Assembly (NCBI GenBank): GCA_045649855.1
Contig: JAZRQN010000015.1
Coordinates: 1 to 11,419, forward strand
From: URNF01 sp045649855
GTDB lineage: Bacteria; Bacillota; Clostridia; Oscillospirales; Acutalibacteraceae
DNA: 11,419 nt
Direction: 5' to 3'
Shown here: piece by piece, positions 7,834 through 11,419 of the stretch
Numbering within the stretch: position 1 is the stretch's first letter
Layout of the letters: every line of letters starts with the position of its first letter
Notes under the pieces: generated by a model
Seen by the model: only the letters and a program-made list of their open reading frames with translations
The model's database searches: none
What the model was told of the DNA's origin: nothing
Position numbers and translations under genes: made by a program

Positions 7834-7856
7834 CCAATACCCCGTCGGTCATATAT
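7828..7856 (+). promoter_or_regulatory. Weak candidate sigma-G-like promoter for cwlD
   Basis: GAATA (7828-7832) fits the -35 GHATR pattern of forespore sigma-G promoters. It is followed after 17 bases by CATATAT (7850-7856), which matches the first three fixed positions of a CATNNTA-like -10 but misses the last two. cwlD is a sigma-G-class gene in B. subtilis (established knowledge), which is why the site was examined. The match is incomplete, so this is a hint only. Confidence 0.2.
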
Positions 7857-7867
7857 TTCGATGGGGT
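7839..7867 (+). promoter_or_regulatory. Hairpin occluding the cwlD ribosome binding site
   Basis: ACCCCGTCG (7839-7847) pairs with CGATGGGGT (7859-7867), giving 9 base pairs with one G-U and an 11-base loop. No T-tract follows, so it does not look like an intrinsic terminator. The right arm contains GGGGT of the GGGGTGATC ribosome site just before ATG 7874, so folding should hide that site in transcripts running through from rpiB. Confidence 0.5.
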
Positions 7868-7873
7868 GATCAA

Positions 7874-8572
7874 ATGGCTATCCGTAACGCTTTGATTCGT
7901 GTCAGTGCTTTTATGGCGATTGCGATTTTACTTGGCTACATATTACATTGTATTACCGAAAACGCAATCTCCACACAAATAGAGGTAACGCCTTTTTTGT
8001 TGATCGATCCGGGGCACGGCGGTATGGATGGTGGCGCTTCCACCGCTGACGGTGCATTGGAAGATGATATCAATTTGGCTGTTTCGTTACGTCTGCGTGA
8101 TATGCTGAAATTATGCGGATATCCCGTTCAAATGACACGTGAAACAGATACCGCCATTGTAGATGAAGCAGGTGAACAAAGCGGATGGAAACGAGAAGAT
8201 ATGCATCATCGTCTGGATATGTACAATGCCGCTGCTTTCACCATCAGTATTCATCAAAATCATTTTTCACAAACCCAATATCACGGTGCGCAGTTGTTTT
8301 ATTCAACTAACCGACCCGAAAGCAAGGATATGGCTAACAGCATCCAACAGCAGATCGTTAATCTGTTGCAACCTGATAATCAACGTCAGATTAAAGCAGC
8401 AGGCGAGAATATTTTCCTTCTTCATCACACAACCGCACCTGCTGTCATCGTGGAATGTGGATTTTTGTCAAATCCGCCCGAAGCGGAAAAACTACAATCT
8501 GTCAACTATCAGCAACAGATGGCATTTGCCGTTTGCTGCGGTATTCTGCAATACGCCCCACTAGGAGAGTAA
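7874..8572 (+). CDS. cwlD: N-acetylmuramoyl-L-alanine amidase, CwlD-like (spore cortex)
   Basis: A 232-residue Amidase_3 zinc amidase. A hydrophobic N-terminal segment (about residues 9-27) is a membrane anchor or uncleaved signal, placing the enzyme outside the membrane. Zinc and catalytic residues are H48 in DPGHGG, E63 in ALEDDINL, H127 in SIHQN and E194 in VECGFLSN. The GALEDDINL and SIHQNHF...GAQLFYS segments are those of CwlD, which removes peptide side chains from muramic acid before muramic-delta-lactam forms in the spore cortex. The context suits an endospore-forming lineage, but other Amidase_3 enzymes share the fold. ATG 7874 follows GGGGTGATC (7863-7871), an extended match to the anti-SD, although the GGAGG-equivalent bases sit in a hairpin arm. 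The gene end carries the radA ribosome site. No GerS-like partner gene is seen in the window. Confidence 0.85.
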   Translation: MAIRNALIRVSAFMAIAILLGYILHCITENAISTQIEVTPFLLIDPGHGGMDGGASTADGALEDDINLAVSLRLRDMLKLCGYPVQMTRETDTAIVDEAGEQSGWKREDMHHRLDMYNAAAFTISIHQNHFSQTQYHGAQLFYSTNRPESKDMANSIQQQIVNLLQPDNQRQIKAAGENIFLLHHTTAPAVIVECGFLSNPPEAEKLQSVNYQQQMAFAVCCGILQYAPLGE

Positions 8573-8577
8573 ACACT

Positions 8578-9957
8578 ATGGCTGATAAGATTAAAAATAT
8601 ATATGTATGTACCGAATGTGGCGCTGAATCCGCCAAATGGTACGGCAAATGTCCCGGATGCGGGGAATGGAATACCTTGCAAGAGGAAGTACGCCATATT
8701 ACCACGGGTGGGCGTTCTACCACGAGCATCACATTGGCAGGTTCTGCGAAAGTGCATCGTATAACCTCGTTGTCTTCAGACGAAGAATACCGTTCCCATA
8801 CAGGAATACGCGAGTTGGATCGCGTACTCGGCGGCGGTATCGTCAAAGGTGGCTTGATGTTGATTGGCGGTGATCCCGGAATTGGTAAATCTACGTTGCT
8901 GTTGCAGATTTGTCAACATTTGGGACAAGCTATGAAGATTCTATATGTTTCAGGTGAAGAATCCGAAAAGCAAATCAAATTGAGAGCGGACCGATTGCAT
9001 GTTACGACCGAAAATCTGTATTTACTGTGCGAAACGGATGTTCAAAGCATTTTGCAGGTTGTCGAAACTGAAAAGCCCGATCTGCTGATCATTGATTCCA
9101 TTCAAACAGTCAGTTTGTCGGCAGTGGCATCTGCACCCGGCAGTGTAACGCAGGTGAGAGAAAGCACCTCGGCAATTATGCATGCCATTAAATCGATAGA
9201 TCTGCCTACTTTCATCGTGGGACACGTCAATAAGGATGGCGCTATTGCCGGTCCTAAAGTCATGGAACATATCGTGGACTGCGTATTGTACTTCGAAGGT
9301 GATAAAAACAGCAGTTACCGTATTTTACGCTGTATTAAAAACCGCTATGGTTCTACTAATGAGATCGGCGTTTTCGAAATGGCAGACGACGGACTTCGAG
9401 AGGTCGAAAATCCCTCTCAACTGATGTTGTCCGGTCGTCAGGAAAACGTTAGCGGCACCTGCGTGGTTGCCGGCATTGAAGGTACAAGACCGATTTTGGT
9501 TGAAATACAGGGATTGGTTTCTCCTTCCGGGTTAACCAATCCGCGCCGCATGGCGACAGGTTTTGATAACTACCGTTTATCGCTTTTATTGGCAGTGTTA
9601 GAAAAACGAGCAGGATATTTTTTATCCACTTTGGATAGTTACGTAAACGTGGTAGGTGGTTTGCGGCTCACCGAACCAGCGGTGGATTTGGCGGTAGCGA
9701 TTGCGCTGATTACCAGCCTGAAAGACACTGTGGTTGATAGCAAGACCATCGCCTTTGGTGAAATTGGTTTGGCAGGGGAGATACGCGCCGTCAACAACGC
9801 ACAAGCCCGTGTGAACGAAGCGGCACGACTGGGCTTTAAACGAGCCATCGTACCGGCTCACAATGCCACAAACCTCAAACCGACGGAGGGAATCGAGATT
9901 ATTGGCGTCAATTCCATTCGCGAGGCATACGAAGCGGCGGTGAATCCGAACATATGA
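8578..9957 (+). CDS. radA: DNA repair protein RadA (Sms)
   Basis: A 459-residue RecA-like ATPase/helicase that drives branch migration and strand extension in recombinational repair and transformation. A C4 zinc finger (C11, C14, C25, C28) opens the protein. The Walker A motif GDPGIGKST is at 98-106, Walker B LLIID at 169-173 and the RadA-specific KNRYG at 254-258 (KNRFG in most members). The C-terminal ~180 residues are the Lon-like domain. The length matches the family (about 455-460). The start is ATG 8578 with AGGAGAG (8563-8569) 8 bases upstream, inside the end of cwlD. The frame is open further upstream to 8455, but that part lies in cwlD and carries no family sequence. It ends overlapping the ATGA that starts the comEA-like gene, so the two are coupled. 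Confidence 0.96.
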   Translation: MADKIKNIYVCTECGAESAKWYGKCPGCGEWNTLQEEVRHITTGGRSTTSITLAGSAKVHRITSLSSDEEYRSHTGIRELDRVLGGGIVKGGLMLIGGDPGIGKSTLLLQICQHLGQAMKILYVSGEESEKQIKLRADRLHVTTENLYLLCETDVQSILQVVETEKPDLLIIDSIQTVSLSAVASAPGSVTQVRESTSAIMHAIKSIDLPTFIVGHVNKDGAIAGPKVMEHIVDCVLYFEGDKNSSYRILRCIKNRYGSTNEIGVFEMADDGLREVENPSQLMLSGRQENVSGTCVVAGIEGTRPILVEIQGLVSPSGLTNPRRMATGFDNYRLSLLLAVLEKRAGYFLSTLDSYVNVVGGLRLTEPAVDLAVAIALITSLKDTVVDSKTIAFGEIGLAGEIRAVNNAQARVNEAARLGFKRAIVPAHNATNLKPTEGIEIIGVNSIREAYEAAVNPNI

Positions 9958-10340
9958 TGAGCGATAAAACCAAAAGTCTGATCGTGTGGTTGATTATATT
10001 GGCGTTCGTCTTGATCTCGGTTGGCGCCACGTTCTTGACGATACCGAACTTCATAGGTACAGAACACGTGATTTTCCCCGACGAAACATCGTCAGAAGAC
10101 ACCACAGACACCAAAACCACTACCACTACACAAACACCCGACGCTACACCGCTTGTGAACATCAACACTGCTACCAAAGAGCAACTGATGGAAGTTCCGG
10201 GAATCGGCGAAGTATACGCACAGCGTATTTTGGATTATCGCAACAACGTAGGGGCTTTTGAATCTTTGGAAGAATTATTGGAAATTGATGGTGTTGGTAA
10301 CAAAAGACTGCAAAATTGGTCCCAATACTTAACAGTATGA
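9954..10340 (+). CDS. ComEA-like membrane-anchored helix-hairpin-helix DNA-binding protein
   Basis: A 128-residue protein with a single N-terminal transmembrane segment (residues 8-31), an acidic and Thr-rich linker (44-65, with TTTTT at 55-59), and a C-terminal double helix-hairpin-helix domain (67-126). The domain has VNINTAT, the hairpins VPGIG (81-85) and DGVG (112-115), and a closing NWSQYLTV. This is the ComEA DNA-binding module, which holds incoming double-stranded DNA at the outer membrane face during transformation. It is shorter than B. subtilis ComEA (about 205 residues) and lacks the segment between anchor and HhH that the longer proteins have, so a role in DNA uptake is inferred. 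ATG 9954 overlaps the radA stop; ATG 9957 is the next codon. No comEB/comEC is present in the window. Confidence 0.8.
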   Translation: MMSDKTKSLIVWLIILAFVLISVGATFLTIPNFIGTEHVIFPDETSSEDTTDTKTTTTTQTPDATPLVNINTATKEQLMEVPGIGEVYAQRILDYRNNVGAFESLEELLEIDGVGNKRLQNWSQYLTV

Positions 10341-10344
10341 ATTT

Positions 10345-10376
10345 CGTCGGAAGTCTTGTAAATTCGACGTATTTTT
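10345..10376 (+). terminator. Predicted weak intrinsic terminator after comEA-like gene
   Basis: CGTCGGA (10345-10351) pairs with TTCGACG (10363-10369), a 7-bp stem including one G-U with an 11-base loop, followed by TATTTTT (10370-10376). It starts 4 bases after the comEA-like stop codon and would end the long upstream operon. The stem is short, so some read-through into thyX is likely. Confidence 0.55.
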
Positions 10377-10384
10377 GCTATACT
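10356..10384 (+). promoter_or_regulatory. Sigma-A promoter for thyX-tmk
   Basis: A -35 box TTGTAA (10356-10361, 4 of 6 with TTGACA), a 17-base spacer, and a -10 box TATACT (10379-10384, 5 of 6) preceded by TG one base upstream (10376-10377), an extended -10. Transcription would start near 10391, about 35 bases before the thyX ATG. The -35 box lies in the loop of the terminator above. Confidence 0.6.
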
Positions 10385-10425
10385 GATTCACAATGTTAAA
10401 CGTTATCGGAAAAGGAGTTTACCAA

Positions 10426-11196
10426 ATGAAGGTTGCATTGATTACGCATACCCCTAACCCTGAACACGTGTTGGCTTCTGCGGCCAGATTGTGCTATTCT
10501 GCTGCGGACATCGCAACGGTTATGGAGAACCTCACCCCTGAAAAGACGGCGGAATTCGTGGATTATTTAGCATCGTTAGGGCACGAAAGTCCGATGGAAC
10601 ACGTTTCTTTTACATTTGGTATTGAAGGTGTGTCTCGTGCTTTGTTGGCACAGTTGACCAGACACCGTATTGCTTCTTACAGCGTTCAAAGCCAGCGGTA
10701 TGTGCGTACCAAAATGTTCGAATACGTGTTACCACCCGAAATCGAAGCAGTACCGGAAGCGAAAGAAATCTATGTGCAGGCAATGGAAGAAGATCAACGC
10801 CATTACGAGGAATTGACCGAAATCCTGAAGGACAAGCATTACAAAGAAATGATTGCGGCAGGCATGACCGAAAAAGCGGCCAATAACGCCGCCGAGAAAA
10901 AGGCGATCGAAGATGCGCGTTTCGTATTACCTAATGCTTGTACCACCAAAATTATGATGACTATGAATGCGCGCAGTTTGATCAACTTCTTCCACCATCG
11001 TTGTTGCAACCGTGCCCAGTGGGAAATCCGTGAGTTAGCGGCAGAAATGTTCCGCTTGTGCTACGAAGTGGCACCTAACCTGTTTTGCAACGCTGGTCCT
11101 GCTTGCGTCGCCGGTCGTTGCCCCGAAGGCAAAATGTCCTGCGGCAAAATGTTGGAAATGCGTGCATTATACGATAGCATGAAAGGAACGAAATGA
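10426..11196 (+). CDS. thyX: Flavin-dependent thymidylate synthase ThyX
   Basis: A 256-residue FAD enzyme that makes dTMP from dUMP, using methylene-tetrahydrofolate as carbon donor and NADPH as reductant. The signature RHRxxSxxxxS is complete as R79 H80 R81, S84 and S89 (RHRIASYSVQS), followed by QRY. ESPMEHVSFTF near residues 54-64 is a second conserved family segment, with folate/flavin-contacting histidines in homologues. The Cys-rich tail CNAGPACVAGRCPEGKMSCG is common in clostridial ThyX. ATG 10426 follows AAAGGAG (10411-10417) with 8 bases between. An in-frame ATG at 10393 lies upstream of that ribosome site, essentially at the predicted transcript start, and is rejected. Its substrate comes from the dCMP deaminase gene at 4357, and its product is phosphorylated by the gene that follows after one base. 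Confidence 0.96.
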   Translation: MKVALITHTPNPEHVLASAARLCYSAADIATVMENLTPEKTAEFVDYLASLGHESPMEHVSFTFGIEGVSRALLAQLTRHRIASYSVQSQRYVRTKMFEYVLPPEIEAVPEAKEIYVQAMEEDQRHYEELTEILKDKHYKEMIAAGMTEKAANNAAEKKAIEDARFVLPNACTTKIMMTMNARSLINFFHHRCCNRAQWEIRELAAEMFRLCYEVAPNLFCNAGPACVAGRCPEGKMSCGKMLEMRALYDSMKGTK

Positions 11197-11197
11197 G

Positions 11198-11419
11198 ATG
11201 GGTAAGCTGATCGTAATTGACGGTTTAGACGGTAGCGGTAAATCTACACAGTTGAACCGTTTAGAAGAATATCTCAATCATCAAAACGCCACATATCGTC
11301 AGATTTCTTTTCCTGATTATGCGGAACCGTCTTCTGCGCTGGTAAAAATGTACCTGGCAGGGGAGTTCGGAACTTCCGCCGATGCTGTAAACGCGTATGC
11401 CGCTTCTTCCTTTTATGCG
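11198..11419 (+). CDS. tmk: Thymidylate kinase, 5' part (truncated by window end)
   Basis: The first 74 codons are present and the frame runs off the window. The P-loop GLDGSGKST is at residues 9-17. The following FPDY (about 39-42), PSSALVKMYLAGEFG and DAVNAYAASSF segments are those of dTMP kinases of the clostridial type, which include the DR-rich nucleotide-binding loop just beyond the end of the window. The enzyme phosphorylates dTMP to dTDP. ATG 11198 lies one base after the thyX stop, with AAAGGA (11182-11187) 10 bases upstream. Co-transcription with thyX is almost certain. A deoxynucleoside kinase of another specificity cannot be fully excluded without the C-terminal half. Confidence 0.88.
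   Translation, partial: MGKLIVIDGLDGSGKSTQLNRLEEYLNHQNATYRQISFPDYAEPSSALVKMYLAGEFGTSADAVNAYAASSFYA

Noticed and set aside
7839..7867. The rpiB-cwlD hairpin as an intrinsic terminator
   Set aside because: No run of T follows the right arm; the sequence continues as the cwlD ribosome site and start codon.
8455..8577. Upstream extension of the radA frame to an ATG at 8455
   Set aside because: The extension lies inside cwlD; the RadA family starts just before the zinc finger, and ATG 8578 has a proper AGGAGAG site.
10094..10146. Thr-codon-rich stretch in the comEA-like gene as a DNA repeat or CRISPR-like array
   Set aside because: It is an irregular ACN-codon run in frame with the linker of a membrane protein; there are no equal-length repeats or spacers.
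10393..10425. Longer thyX start at ATG 10393
   Set aside because: It falls at or next to the predicted transcription start and upstream of the AAAGGAG site; ThyX homologues begin at the MKV start.

Overview
The window is a tightly packed, entirely plus-strand block of chromosome, most likely from a clostridial (Bacillota) anaerobe. Evidence for this is the strong AGGAGG-type ribosome binding sites, a CwlD-type amidase of the endospore cortex pathway, flavin-dependent ThyX instead of ThyA, and a clostridial-looking MutY, RadA and thymidylate kinase. Apart from the first ~215 bases, which are clearly AT-richer, base composition is even. I see no rRNA, tRNA, CRISPR array, insertion sequence or prophage gene.

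Left part (1-3249): the end of a surface-polysaccharide locus. The last 70 codons of a membrane protein resembling the C-terminus of a Wzx-type flippase are followed by three coupled genes: a UDP-GlcNAc 4,6-dehydratase/5-epimerase, an RmlD-like 4-keto-sugar reductase and a UDP-sugar 2-epimerase. Together they convert UDP-GlcNAc into an activated 6-deoxy-L-HexNAc. The reductase lacks the C-terminal cupin domain of WbjC/Cap5F, so the product may be UDP-L-RhaNAc/UDP-L-QuiNAc rather than UDP-L-FucNAc.

Middle part (3274-7833): housekeeping genes mutY, dCMP deaminase, a FabG/YmfI-like short-chain reductase, an oligoendopeptidase F and rpiB, each separated by only a few bases.

Right part (7834-11419): cwlD, radA and a short comEA-like gene, then a predicted terminator that overlaps a good sigma-A promoter driving thyX and tmk (cut by the window end). 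dCMP deaminase, ThyX and Tmk are three consecutive steps from dCMP to dTDP. The most interesting non-coding signal is a 9-bp hairpin whose right arm contains the cwlD ribosome binding site, overlapped by a weak sigma-G-like promoter candidate. I found no wholly new system; the genes belong to known families, and the points of interest are pathway assignment and regulation.
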